From NCBI RefSeq assembly GCF_030272615.1, contig NC_081411.1, positions 824,034,397-824,098,396 of the forward strand: DNA of 64,000 bases, written 5' to 3'. A model generated the notes under the pieces. That model did not search any database, was not told the origin of the DNA, and was given only the letters and a program-made list of their open reading frames with translations. Source of the DNA: Cryptomeria japonica. Its lineage: Eukaryota; Streptophyta; Pinopsida; Cupressales; Cupressaceae. Position 1 is the first letter of the stretch; the number at the start of each line of letters is the position of its first letter. Below, in pieces: positions 45,661 through 56,810 of the stretch. Made by a program: the position numbers and the translations under genes.

Positions 45661-48544
45661 CTAAGCAAGCACATCATCATAAAATAGATGGGGTTGACAT
45701 ATCTTATTGAGCAGCAGATTCCCCTCATCCAGAGCATCTCTTATGTCCTTTTATGCCTTCTGAAGTTCAGACCAGAGCTCATTCAACTTCTTCACCATGA
45801 CAGTGTTCAAAGCCTTTTGATGCTTCTTTTGAGCATTGGCTTCAACAACATCTTCCAGGCATTGCACCTGGTCCTCTACAACTGTGCATAGGAGTTTCAA
45901 TTGAGCTAGAGAGGAATCGGTAGTTGGGAGATTTGTACCGAGAATCAAGCTGGTAAGAGTTTCTACGGCAATTTGAATGACATCTTGCTCCTTCTTCCTC
46001 CTCAACAATTCTAGTTGCTCTTAAGCAAGCTTAATTCTCTACAGTAGCTCTGTTTCATTTGCGGATTGGAGGTCAATTGGACTGGTGATGTCAACTAGTT
46101 TGGCTTGACCACCGGTTGCCTTTAGGGTCTCTACATGTACACTCTTTGCCACTTCCTCCTTTTCCTTGGCTTTTTGTTTATCTTCTTCTGCCTTCTTTTT
46201 CTCCTCAACTTCTTTCTTTCTTTTCTCTTCTTCCTTCTTCCTTTGTTCTTCTTTCCACTTCTCTTCTTCTTTCTTCTCCTCTTCCTTCTTCTTCTTCTCC
46301 TCTTCTTGTTTCTTCTCCTCTTCCTTCTTCTTCTTCTCCTCTTCCTGATTCTTTTCTTCTTCCTTCTTCTTCTTCACCTCTTCATGTTTCTTTTCTTCTT
46401 CCTTCTCTTTTCTCTTCTCCTCTTCCTATTACTTCTTCTCTTCTTCTGCTTGTTTCCACTTCTCTTCTTCCTCTTGATTATCTTTCTTTTACTCTTCTTG
46501 CTCCTTGTCAGCCTTTTCCTTGTCCAATTTCTCCTATCTTGCTGTTTCTATTGGTGTATCCATAGTAACATCTTCACTGTGGTCCGTCCAAAGCATCAAA
46601 ATCAATAGGGTCCATTTTCTCAGTGACCTATTCTCCTTCACTGTTATACACCTCATCTGGTTTTGCAATTTCTAGTTCTTGTTTAGCCTTCTTGTTGGCT
46701 TCAGACACTTGGTGCAACTTCAAAGCAGCTTGGGAATGAGAGTGGGTATCTTTTACCACCCCAGGGACTTTCCCTTCTAGAAATAAGAGTCTCCTTCTTT
46801 GCATAAAGAAGAGGCCTTTATATTTTTCCATAACTTCATAAAGTTCAAAATTAGACACATCAGGAAAATATTAAACAAATATTTCCTCTCTTATCTCCTG
46901 TTCCTTTTCTATGGCAATGCGCCATTTGTTGTCTAAAGAATTATATAAAGAATCTGGTGTCACAGATTTAATTTCTAATGGCAATCGGTCATTAATACAT
47001 AAATATTGAATGGCTTCCTATTCTACTTCCTCCTTCTCATTACCATTGAAATCATCAAAATAATCTGCCAAATCACTCAACACTTTTCTCCTAATGTTCT
47101 TAATAGTTCTTTGACAATGTGTCAAAGGTTTGTAGGAGGAAATATCAATATTTACCAGTGCTGATGATGCCGGTTCATTGCTGGTTGTCTTTGTCTTCTT
47201 TCTTGTTTGCCTAGTCTTCTTAGGCCATTCTTCAGATTCTGTATCTTTCGAGTCTGGTGTGTTGCCTTTTGTCTTCTGCTTTCTCTCAAATACTTTGGCG
47301 GGTGCAACTTTCAGTTTCTTCTTTTCTAGTGACTGCTTGGTCACTTTAGGACTTGCTGAAGTAACCAGTGCCGATACAAATGGCACTACCTTTCCTTTCT
47401 TCGCTGAGGGTTCTTCAACCAGTGTAACCCTTTCTAGATAGGTTTCGGTTCTCTTCTTCTTAGGGTCAAGTGGTGAGGCAATTAGGGTAGAAGCATACCC
47501 ATCTAGCATATCATACATCACCTCATAACCCATAGGCTCCACTTCTTCCTTTCTAAGCTCAACAGCCTCCATTAAGCACTCATCTACTCTGATAGTGAAG
47601 CAAATGTCCTCTTCATACTTCTTGACAATGTCACCAGATATTCTCACCCTTTGACTCATCTTGCATCTGAACTCATCAAAGTATTTGTTCAGGACTTTAG
47701 GATAACTGGTTCCAACCGCTTGAAGATTTTCCCTAATTTGCTTTGTAACCGATTGGTCAGCAAACCACTGAATATCACCGACTCCTGGGAAGTAGCCTTG
47801 GAAGTAGAAGAACAATCTGACCAATAGTTGTCTGAATTTAAATCTCAAGGCATTGTCCTATTTGATTGACTTCTGGTTCACCAATAGCTGCCTTTTCATA
47901 TAGGTGCATAAATCAAATGAGACATCTTCCACGATCATCCTATAGCCAACATTTACCACTGCAGCAGAGACAGAGTTGATCCTACTAGCATAGAATGTCC
48001 GGTAACCTATCACCATGCAGACATAATTGACCAGATCATCCTTGATGGTATTGATGGTCATTCCCCATTGGTCACTCACTAAATTGGTGAGCTTGGTCAT
48101 ATCGGTCTTGTTGATCTTCCTTAGGGTTGGCACTTCTCCAACGTTACAGAAACCTATGATGACATGAATTGCTTCCAGTGTGATGTCATGTGTCCGCTCC
48201 AAATACATTTTGTCACCATGCACTCTGCTTAGAATGATGCGGATGTAATCATCTGTGAATTCTTCAAGGAAATAGACCACATTGTGAAGCTTCTTCTTTT
48301 CCAAGATGTTGAATTTCAGTTTGATCTTCTTGTCCTTCCCGCAAAGCAAACTCAACTGAGAATGGATCACTAGAGATCCTAGGTCTTCAATTTTATAGTC
48401 AATATAATATGAAATTCCTTCCTCCACTATTACACCAGTGGGTATTTGGGATAGTGCATTATATTTTGCCTTCCGTTGGATGAAGTCTACTGAATCAACG
48501 GGTGCACTAGAACTAGAGTGCGATACTGAAGCCATGATAAACAA
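45661..48544 (-). pseudogene. Large ORF2 of element C, unknown function
   Basis: The ATG at 48544 (or the internal ATG four codons on, before ASVSHSSSS) begins a frame of originally about 950 codons. Stops are at 47858, 47018, about 46868, 46628 and 46039, with a frameshift between 46628 and 46377. Residues 1-270 look globular (EGISYYIDYKIEDLGSL, DDYIRIILSRVHGDKMYLER, LTNLVSDQWGMTINTI). A Lys/Ser-rich basic segment follows at about 47430-47130 (KKTRQTRKKTKT). Then comes a Lys/Glu repeat at 46039-46440 built of KKKEEE and QEEEKKKKEEE units, and a helical C-terminus. I do not recognise the family. The N-terminal block recalls in general character the 'putative plant transposon protein' domain of other plant non-autonomous elements, unproven. 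No catalytic motif is seen. Confidence 0.7.
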
Positions 48545-48975
48545 AGAAACTCAAAAAATACCTTCAAAAGTTGAGATTTAGGGCTTGCAAATTCTTCTTT
48601 GCCACTCACTACTTTAGTTGTTGCGTTATCGCTTTGAGTTCTACACTTGACTGATTGATGTTATCTTCATATTCTTCTCTAGGTTTTAAAATCTCTTTGA
48701 ATTGCAAGACAAATCGCCTTTTGTCGCTATGCACTTGAAAACTTCTTCGCTCAAAAATTGATAAGTGAAAATGACTTGAAAATCCCTTTTAAATGAATTC
48801 TCCACCTACCATAATAAATGCTCCACCATTAGGGCGTAAACCCTAATTTTCCTTTTACCATTTCCGGTCTTCCACCAATTGACAGGTATCACATACCGGT
48901 TAAGGTCTTTTACTGGTGTAAACCAGTGGTTCGAAATATTTTAGCGATTTGTTTCCCCCTAAGCTCTCCTATAGC
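48545..48975 (-). other. Spacer between ORF1 and ORF2 of C
   Basis: I see no gene here. The minus-strand leader of ORF2 includes AT-rich sequence and short Ser/Lys-rich frames without homology. It could carry a splice or internal start signal for ORF2; nothing specific is visible. Confidence 0.4.
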
Positions 48976-50250
48976 TTAGTTTGCCAGTTCAAAGATTTCC
49001 ACACCAGGTGCAGAAACCGGTTCTTCTAGAGACACTTCTTCTGGCTTCTTTTTCCAGGTTTTTTTCATATCCACTTGAATAGTTTCAACATCAATCTTTC
49101 CTTCCGGAGTGACCTGTATATCATCTGATATATTCTTTCTCATCCTGCAAAATCTTGCTGAATGATCTAGTTTGTTGCAATATAGCAAACCATTCGAGGT
49201 GCTCTCCAAGGTCCTTTATTCATGTTTCCATTCTTCCTTCTATATGTTGCAGTAGTGTGACCACTACCATGACAAATCAAATAGGTTTCTCTCCATTTGG
49301 TTGCTACTTGATAGCCACCCCTACTTGACTAATGATTATGGGTATTAAACCGGTTAGGATTCTGCTTCCCACAGGGTTTAAGAAAAACTCCTTGACTCCT
49401 TTGAGGATACCTTCCGGTGTTGTGCATGACAAACCTGCATTCAAACACTCTATGCCCAAACTTGTTGCATGCATAACAATTTCCATTGGATCTATAAGAT
49501 CTAGGCTTATTGTTCCAAAAGTAAGGAAAGTTATTGTAAGCCTTATTTCTACATACATTAGCAATATGTCCTTCCTTGAGACAATTAAAGCAAACGGGTT
49601 TGAACTTTTTCTTACCTTTACCCTTTGATGTTGGTTGCTTCTTTGATGCTACATCTCTTGCTCCAGAGGTCTCCCCTTCCTCATATTCAAAGAAACCAAG
49701 TCCAGTGGTATTCTTTACCGGTTTTGCTGATTCAAGCTTTTGTTCTAGCTTAACAGTTCTCTTATTGAATTTGGAAAGTATTTCCTTTGACTCGGTGAGT
49801 TCTTTGGTAAAAGAAACATTGGACTCCTTCAAGGTTGCATTCTTAGAAATAGCCAAGTTAAGTTCACCTTGCATATCTTCTTTTTCCACTTTACTTTCTT
49901 GGAGATGAGCAGTAAGTGCATTGATTTCTTGCTTCAGCCTGGAGATCTCATGATCTTTGTCTTTTACTAGATCTTCAATTTTCCTCTGGTTCTCAAGCTC
50001 TTGACACATCCTGATAGTCAGTCCTTCCAATTCCCTTCTTAGGTTGGCATTAAACTCATTCAGTTTTTCAACTTCTTCAACTAGGGCTTCCATGCCCACT
50101 TCATATAGAAATTGTTTTCAGTTAGCTCCATCAGTTTCTCAGCATGCTCTCTCCTTTTTGCTAGAGAGGCCTTATACTTGACTTTGAATTCATCATAGGC
50201 TTTCTCAGTCTGAGTGAGCTGATGAGAAAGTTCCCTCACAGTTTATTCCC
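48976..50250 (-). pseudogene. Gag-like ORF1 of element C: coiled coil plus up to four zinc knuckles
   Basis: It begins near 50250 (ATG GGG GAA, then an in-frame stop). A frameshift occurs near 50115, then it is open at 50099-49329. The first 200 or so residues are a long coiled coil (VEEVEKLNEFNANLRRELEG, KLEQKLESAK). A GKGKKKFKP basic patch leads to knuckle 1, CFNCLKEGHIANVC (49551-49592), and knuckle 2, CYACNKFGHRVFEC (49437-49478). After a stop at 49329 come a degraded knuckle (ICHGSGHTTAT, about 49265) and another split by a one-base frameshift (CNKLDHSARFC, about 49142-49190). The copia UBN2 capsid domain seen in G and A is absent. It likely bound nucleic acid and self-associated. Confidence 0.8.
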
Positions 50251-50288
50251 CCATATCTCTTCCAAGTGGTTAAACTTATATAAAGGTT

Positions 50289-50301
50289 GGATTTGATACC
50301 A
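50289..50301 (-). promoter_or_regulatory. Primer-binding site of C
   Basis: Minus strand TGGTATCAAATCC, two bases from the LTR. It matches the initiator-Met type at the first eight bases but differs in the last five. That is either decay or a different primer. Confidence 0.8.
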
Positions 50302-50303
50302 AT

Positions 50304-51492
50304 TGTTGAATACTAAGAGGGGGGCTGAATTAGTATGCCAAAGAATATTGAACTTAAACACTTAAATAGTTTAGCAGTAAACTGGTATAATAGTTTTACT
50401 AACAAACTGGTTAACACAAATGCAAACCAGACAGCAAAAAAAGACATTCACCCATAGAAGCACAATCACCATAACATAAGATATTTTGACGTGGAAACCC
50501 AAATGGGAAAAACCACAGTGAGATGAAACTCACAAGTAACTATCTGCAGAATAGTAACCAGACTGGTTAAGGTCATACAATGTTCTTCACCAGAATAGAT
50601 CCTATTGGGAATCTCAATCTCTGTTAGGAGATAAGTCTAATTAAAGAATACCTTGTGAGAGGATTTCAGATCCATAGATGTGGACCACCTTGTTAGAGGA
50701 TTTACAAAGGCTTTTCTGGGCCTACCCAGTTAAGGGTTTCAGACTTGTTGAAGATGTGAGTAATCAACAAGTGAATGATCTAGCAAATAGCATAGTCTGC
50801 TTGGTTAGATCCATGATAGCTCATTGCTAATGCATTTCAACATTACTTCAGTCTTCAGTAAATCCACACTCTGTTACAACACATAGACTCAATCTTCTCT
50901 TCTAAGATCGCACATACAAAAACTCATCAACCACTAAAAACCCTAACAGCTACATCTCCTAAAACCCTAGACATGATGTCTTTAAAAAGGAATTTGATTT
51001 CATGTTGGTCCAATCGGATTACATTGCAAGTTCCTAGGTTCATTGCATCTAGACACATTTGATAACATGACACAAAATCACCATCAAAGTGTTAGTGGAT
51101 GGTAACTCATCACAAAAATACTGGTTGGTAACTCATCACAGAGTATTACCAGTTCATACAACTTTATCGATTACCGGTTGGTAACTCATCACAGAGTAAT
51201 ACTAGTTCAAACATTAAACTGATTACCGGTTGTCAAAAATGAAGACTGGGAAAATGATAACTGTTGCTTTAGTTTCTTTTCTCCACTTGAGATCCTTGAA
51301 TCGCTTGAAGTCTTCATACCGTTTGAGATCGGTAAACACTTTCTGCAAAACACTGATAGCCTAAAGACTATAATACATAATACCAATTTGGAACAAATAC
51401 TGGTTGAGCATAACCCATACATAAAAAGTGATCTCGAAGCAAGTGTGTGTCCATCAATAACAATCACAACATAAACATCAAAAATGCCAAAA
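50304..51492 (-). repeat. 5' LTR of C
   Basis: It starts TGTTGAATACTAAG. Its right end is altered (ATGCCAAAA instead of TTCCAACA), so the exact border at 51492 is inferred from where unit B integrase sequence resumes (TTTTGTTCTTCG). Confidence 0.88.
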
Positions 51493-51965
51493 TTTTGTTC
51501 TTCGATTCCACATCTCCATTCTGTTGGGGTGTTCGGAGTGCTGATAGTTGTCTTTTGATTCCATTTTCTTCACAGTATGCATCGAATTCCCTAGATGTAA
51601 ATTCTGATCCTTGATTAGATCTCAAATATTTCATTTTTTTCCTAGTTTCATTCTCTATCATTGCCTTGTATATCTTGAATCTCCCAATAGCTTTTGATTT
51701 CTCCCTAAGAAAAGTAACCCAAAACATTCTAGAATAATCATCAATTATTAGCATAAAGTATCTGTCACCCTATAGACTCCTTGTTCTTGCTGGACCACAT
51801 AAATCAGTATGAATTAAATCAAGAATATTATTGGATTTCTCATAAATGCTTTTAAATGTTTTTCTAAGTTTCTTTCCCATTTGACATTCCTTACATACCA
51901 GATTATCAGGTTTCACAATCTTAGGTAAATCTCTTACTGCCTTGGTTGAATTGATCTTTATAATG
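51493..51965 (-). pseudogene. Unit B integrase core
   Basis: The minus strand has LIIDDYSRMFWVTFLREKS, LRSNQGSEFTSREF and PQQNG. The second catalytic Asp is Asn, as in element G but not in unit A. The catalytic Glu region is VESKNK. It is cut on the left by C and on the right by D. TAATG at 51961-51965 is the left target copy of D. Confidence 0.92.
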
Positions 51966-53437
51966 TGTGAGATTTTGCCAAGATCAAGGGTACAATGAAA
52001 AGTATAAAAGAGACAAAATAATCATGAGAACAAACTATATTCTCATCAATATACAAATGATCAACTGGATTAACTATTAGGTCCCAGACACAACTGAGAG
52101 GGTTAACCAAACTTAATGCTTAATACTGGTGAAGAAAACTTTATGTCGGTAGATAGTTTATTAGTTAATAATAGTACCGGTAAAGATTAATACATGAAAC
52201 AGAAAGACAATAACATCCACAACACATAACACCAATATTTGTATGTGGAAATCCTATAAGGGGAAAAACCACAGTGGGAAACCTTACCCACAATAAGATG
52301 ATACTACTGCAGATAGTATGTGTATACAAATGGGGTCTACACATGTAAAAAGGCCAAGCACCTAGAGCTCACTGCTCAAACACAAATAGGAGTCACACTA
52401 ACTACAATTGGATGGTTAAATCCAATAATGATGTACTACTTAAAATAGCATCTAAATATGATGGATTTAGTACCGGTTTAGCTCTAATATGCCTTCTTCA
52501 TACCTTCCTTCAATCTAAATGATGTCTGCATGTATAACTCTACTTATATTCGCATATACCTTGTTACAATCCTTTCCTCATTCACATATTGATCTTACTA
52601 ATAAGATCTTACATATATACCAAAGCCTAAGACCAATTTTAGTAGGTCGGCTCTAAAAGATATTACAATAAAATCAATTACAAATAAAACAATATCCGAT
52701 TCATGATGTTGGCTCAATGCATTTACAATAACAACAAACTCATCTCCATAGTGTGTCGTGCTTGATCTGGAATAGATAAACCTGTTGGTGCTTATCCTAG
52801 ACCTATTTGTTGGTAACAACAAATATGCAAACTTGAATATACCAATGAATAAATCTTCAAGACAAAGTGTCCAAACAATGTCTTCATCATAACCAAGTAT
52901 TTTCCATATCATTCCAAGTGTCGGTGAACAATATATCCTGTTGGTGTACTAGATACCGGTGATTGTGCATAAGTCACTTGCTTGCCAGTGAGCATTGCCA
53001 TTCTCCAAGTGCCAATAGACTGACCAAAGTTGATAAGTGATAATAGGTGTTGACATCAATGACAAAACCATATCAACATATCCAAAATACCAACATTAAC
53101 TAATACAATGAATATGAGCCTTCTTATATAAGCAAGGCGATATGGATTTACGAGCACACAATCATGACATGTGGATCAATGAGAAACAAGGGTAGGTAAG
53201 AAATACTAGGGGTAGGTAGGAGAAATAATATAATATTCCACAAGAGGTGGATGATTGACCGAATGTGGAGTGTAACCAAAATAAGACCACAAAAGGTGGA
53301 ATTTCTCCTACAAGCTATATCCCTATGTGCACACTTCCATAAGTGTCTCAAATCCAAACTACAAAGAGATGCCTTATCCTAAGTTAACTTAAGTAAAGTG
53401 TAATAATATCCATAATGAATATTTATTTACACCAACA
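51966..53437 (-). repeat. 3' LTR of D, split by solo LTR E
   Basis: It runs TGTGAGATTTTGCC to 52074, then 53101 to ...TTACACCAACA at 53437. Total LTR sequence is about 446 bp after removing E and one target copy. It matches the intact LTR at 58837-59286. Confidence 0.93.
52075..53095 (-). mobile_element. Solo LTR 'E' (1021 bp), target duplication TTAAC
   Basis: Plus strand TATTAGGTCCC ... AAATACCAACA; the terminal TG is mutated to TA. TTAAC is present at 52070-52074 and 53096-53100. It is the same LTR family as Sirevirus G, in opposite orientation. The GAGCTC module is near 52370-52385. It is the deepest insertion seen: E in D in unit B of the array. Confidence 0.95.
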
Positions 53438-53445
53438 CCCCCCTT
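53438..53445 (-). promoter_or_regulatory. Polypurine tract of D
   Basis: Minus strand AAGGGGGG immediately before the LTR start TGTTGGTGTAAAT. It is a single tract, unlike the Sireviruses. Confidence 0.85.
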
Positions 53446-53935
53446 AAGTAAAACTTAGGGGAATGAAGACTCAAGTCAACAATGCAAGATGGGTCCTGAC
53501 TATGAGGCCATGATAGGTACCCATGTACAATATGAAAATCCAAGCAAAACTATGCAATGAAATCTCTCACAATTGGAGAAAGGGAGAAAACCTAGTGGGA
53601 AAAAACTCCCCCCAAAAGAGAGATGAATGTACAAAAAGACTCTCAAAGAAGAAGCGCAAAACCTTAAATAGGAAAAAGTCCCCCCATAAGAGAGGAAGGA
53701 GAAGTCAGCTAACCCCCCCTAATGAGACATCCCGCACCCCCAAGAGAGCTCACAACTACTAGAACTTACTCTCAGTGAAAGGTTTGGTAAAGATGTCTAC
53801 AACCTGCTCCGATGTAGGAAAATACTGCAAATCAATGACCTACTCCTGAATTAGCTCTCGGATATAGTGCATATGGAACTCTATGTGTTTGGTCTGCTGG
53901 TGCAGGACCAAGTTCTTAGAGATTATAATAGCACT
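53446..53935 (-). other. 3' end of D: decayed RNase H tail and untranslated region
   Basis: The minus strand still shows RNase H C-terminal fragments (TKHIEFHMHYIRE near 53870; VVDIFTKPF near 53775) with stops. It then becomes non-coding. A plus-strand ORF at 53523-53762 is rich in Lys and Arg and I treat it as a shadow. Confidence 0.65.
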
Positions 53936-56810
53936 CTAATTGTCACAATATAGAACTGTCAGTTGTGGAGTGGTGAACCCAAACTCTGTGAGAATCTGCT
54001 GAAGACAAATGGTCTCAGTCGCTGCAATAACAGCTCCTCGATACTCAGCCTCAGTCGAAGAGAGAGAAATAGCATGTTGCTTCTTACTCTGCCAACAAAT
54101 GGGGCCTGAACCAAGGTGAAAATGGTAACATGAAGTAGACTTACGATCATCAATATCGCCAACCCAATCGGAGTTTGTGTAACCAACCAAGTGAAGTCTT
54201 GTGTCTGCTGCATAGTGAATCCCATAGTGATGTGTACCCTGGATGTAATGAAGGATGCATTTGGCAGATTTCCAATGAATCTCATGTGGTTCCTGCATGA
54301 AGTGGGAAACCATGCCAACCACAAATGAAATATCAGGGCATGTGTGAGTCAAGTAGATGAGACTACCCACAAGATGATGATATAATGTGGCATCAACTGG
54401 TGGAGAAGAACATCAAGCCTAAAGCTTGACTCCTGAAAGAAAGGGCATCGACGCAGGCTTACAATCAGCCATGTGAAAGTGTGGAAGTAGATCAAGAGCA
54501 TACTTGGGCTGTGATAGTGTAATCCCGGAAGGTGACTATGAAATCTCTATCCCGAGAAGGTAGTGCAAAAGACCCAAGTCGGTCATAGAAAATCTTTCAT
54601 GTAAAGAAGATTTGACACTGCCAATGATGGATGCAGTGTTCCCTGTAATGATCAAATCATCAACATAAAGCACAAGTATCAAGTGTGACTCATCTTGTCG
54701 TAAATGTAGACATTTGGATCAGAATGACACTTGGTGAACACTAGTAAGAGAAGAAAGGAATCCATCTTGGCATACCAAAGCTTGGGGGCCTGCTTAAGAC
54801 CATAGAGAGATTTCCTTAGTTTACAAACCAAGGAAGTATCCTAGATGAAACCCTGTGGTTGCTCCATATAAATCTCCTCATCAAGGTCACCATGAATAAA
54901 AGCACTCTTCACATCCATCTGATGTACAACCCAGCCATGAGCTGCAGCAATAGCAAGTGTCAAGTGAATGGAGTTCATCTTAACTATGGGCACAAAGGTC
55001 TTAGTATAGTCAACACCTCGAACCTAAGAGAAACCTTTCACAACAAGCCGAGCCTTATACTTATCTACACAACCATCTGCTGCAAACTTGGTTTGATAGA
55101 TCAACTTACATCGAACCATCTTTATCCCCTTAGAGAGATGGACTAACTCCCATGTGTTGTTCATCATCAAGGAACTATACTCTTCCTCCATAGCATGGTC
55201 CCACTCAGGAACCCCTGATGCTTCCTGAAATGTCTATGGATCGAAAGTGGTAGCAATGAATGCATGTGGAAGGTCCTGATGCTATGATCAAGTCCTTTGT
55301 GTATCTAAAGGATTCCCAATAAGATAACCCACTAACTCAAGTTTATGTCGAGCCCAATGAGGTCTAGGTGGAGGTGGAGAACAAGGCTCCTCAACTGCAA
55401 GTGGACCTTGTGGAGGTGTAACCCTATGAGTCAGATTTAAGGGAGTCTCATCATCTAAATCACTAGCATCACTATCCACAATGGAGGAAGGTGGAGGATG
55501 TAGAGAGGCTAAGATAGGAGAGATTTCCTCAAAGTGAACACTCCTCTCAATAAATACCTCATGTGTCTTAGGATCCATCAATCTATATGCCTTAGCACCC
55601 TTAGGATATCCAACAAATATGCAAGGATGATTTTGAGGTTCCAATGACTTGCACTTCTATGGAGGTATACAAACCCATGCTGGACACCTAAAGACTCTGA
55701 AATGTCTCACAATCGGTTTCCTACCAACCCAAGCTTCAAAAGGAGTAATACCTTGCAAATATTTGTGAGGAACCCAATTCTAGATGTGTGTGGCACAATT
55801 GATAGCCTTTTCCCAAAAGGCGGGATCAAGAGAAAGTGCATGTATCATACAACTAGCCATTTCTTTGAGAGTTCTATTCTTGTGCTCTATAACTCCGTTC
55901 TGTTGTGGAGTGTATGGAACATAATGCTGAAGATCAATCCCCTCAAATGTACAAAAATCCTTAAGTCTTTTGTTCACATATTCCCTTCCATTATCTATAT
56001 GAAGAATCTTGACCACTTTCCCAGATTGCTTCTCCACACGAGTCTTGAAGTCCTGAATTCTGTCAAATACTTCACTCTTATGATTGATAAAGTAGACCCA
56101 AGTAAATCAGGAGTAGTCATCAATGAAGGTGAGGACATAGCGGGCCTTGCTAAATGAAGGTGCTTGAAATGGACCTGTTACATCATTGTGAGCAGGTTGA
56201 AGAAATTCCAAAGCTCTCCAAGCTTTCCCCTTATCAAACTTCTCCTTGGGATGCTTGGCCATGGAACAACCTGAACATACACCCTCTGAAAAACTGATTT
56301 AAGGTAGACCTATGACCATGTCTTTAGTGTTGAGATGTTGAAGATAGCAGTAGTTGAGGTGACCAAACTGCTCATGCCATAGCTTACTTTCTAAATTTGA
56401 ATGTGTAAGCAAGGCCCTAGAAGGAGAACTTGGCACAAAGTGGGAGAATGAATAAAGCCTTGAGTTGTCATTGACTTGTCCCACTTCTACCAAGGCATCA
56501 TCATCAAGTTCCTTTACCACAACTAAATCAGGTGTAAACTCAAACTTTTTCCCATTCCCATAGTGAGTGATTTGGTGGATAGAGAGGAGGTTGGTAGACA
56601 AGTTAGGAACATAGAGAACATTCTCAAATGTTCCATCATCCATGTCAACTGAACCTTTCCCTTCAACCTCTACTTGTGTATCATCACCTATGTAAATGTG
56701 AGGTACCTTAGATGACTCCAATGAAGAAAACTGCTCCTTTGTAGAACCCATGTGATAAGAGGCACCCAAGTCAAGTATCCACTGTTGTGAAGAACCTATT
56801 GTAGTCACAA
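53936..56810 (-). pseudogene. pol: Element D pol: protease, integrase, RT, RNase H
   Basis: Protease: WILDLGASYHM near 56790-56750, with active-site DSG changed to DLG (56765-56773). Integrase: LWHEQFGHLN (about 56390), core with HIDNGREY (about 55990) and PQQNGVIEHKNRTL (about 55890). RT: MDVKSAFIHGDLDEEIYMEQ near 54920-54860, LYGLKQAPKLWY, and YVDD at 54656-54667. RNase H: SDWVGDIDDRKSTSC (about 54180) and SLSSTEAEYRGAV (about 54060-54015). At least eight in-frame stops and frameshifts are visible, including TAG or TAA near 56298, 55650, 55430-55220 and 54870. It is non-functional. Confidence 0.92.

Larger units (their letters stand above)
43792..51492 (-). mobile_element. Element 'C': non-autonomous copia-like element with two ORFs and no pol, 7.7 kb
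   Basis: Two LTRs (43792-44988 and about 50304-51492) flank 5315 bp with a primer-binding site (50289-50301) and Sirevirus-type purine tracts. The flanks are TTTTT (43787-43791) and TTTTG (51493-51497), an imperfect target duplication inside the integrase of unit B. I find no protease, integrase, RT or RNase H motif. There are two coding regions: a coiled-coil plus zinc-knuckle ORF1 and a very long ORF2. Sirevirus-type purine tracts suggest it borrows Sirevirus enzymes, an inference. Both ORFs are broken in this copy. Confidence 0.88.

Noticed and set aside
46116-46608. Plus-strand ORFs of up to 157 codons rich in Leu, Phe and Ser
   Set aside because: They are the antisense of the Lys/Glu repeat of C ORF2; the composition is explained by the CTTCTT-type DNA.
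49332-49908. Plus-strand ORFs of about 100 codons
   Set aside because: They are shadows of the coiled-coil/zinc-knuckle ORF1 on the minus strand.
53523-53762. Lys/Arg-rich plus-strand ORF of 79 codons
   Set aside because: It is in the 3' untranslated region of D, has no homology I recognise and opposes the element orientation.
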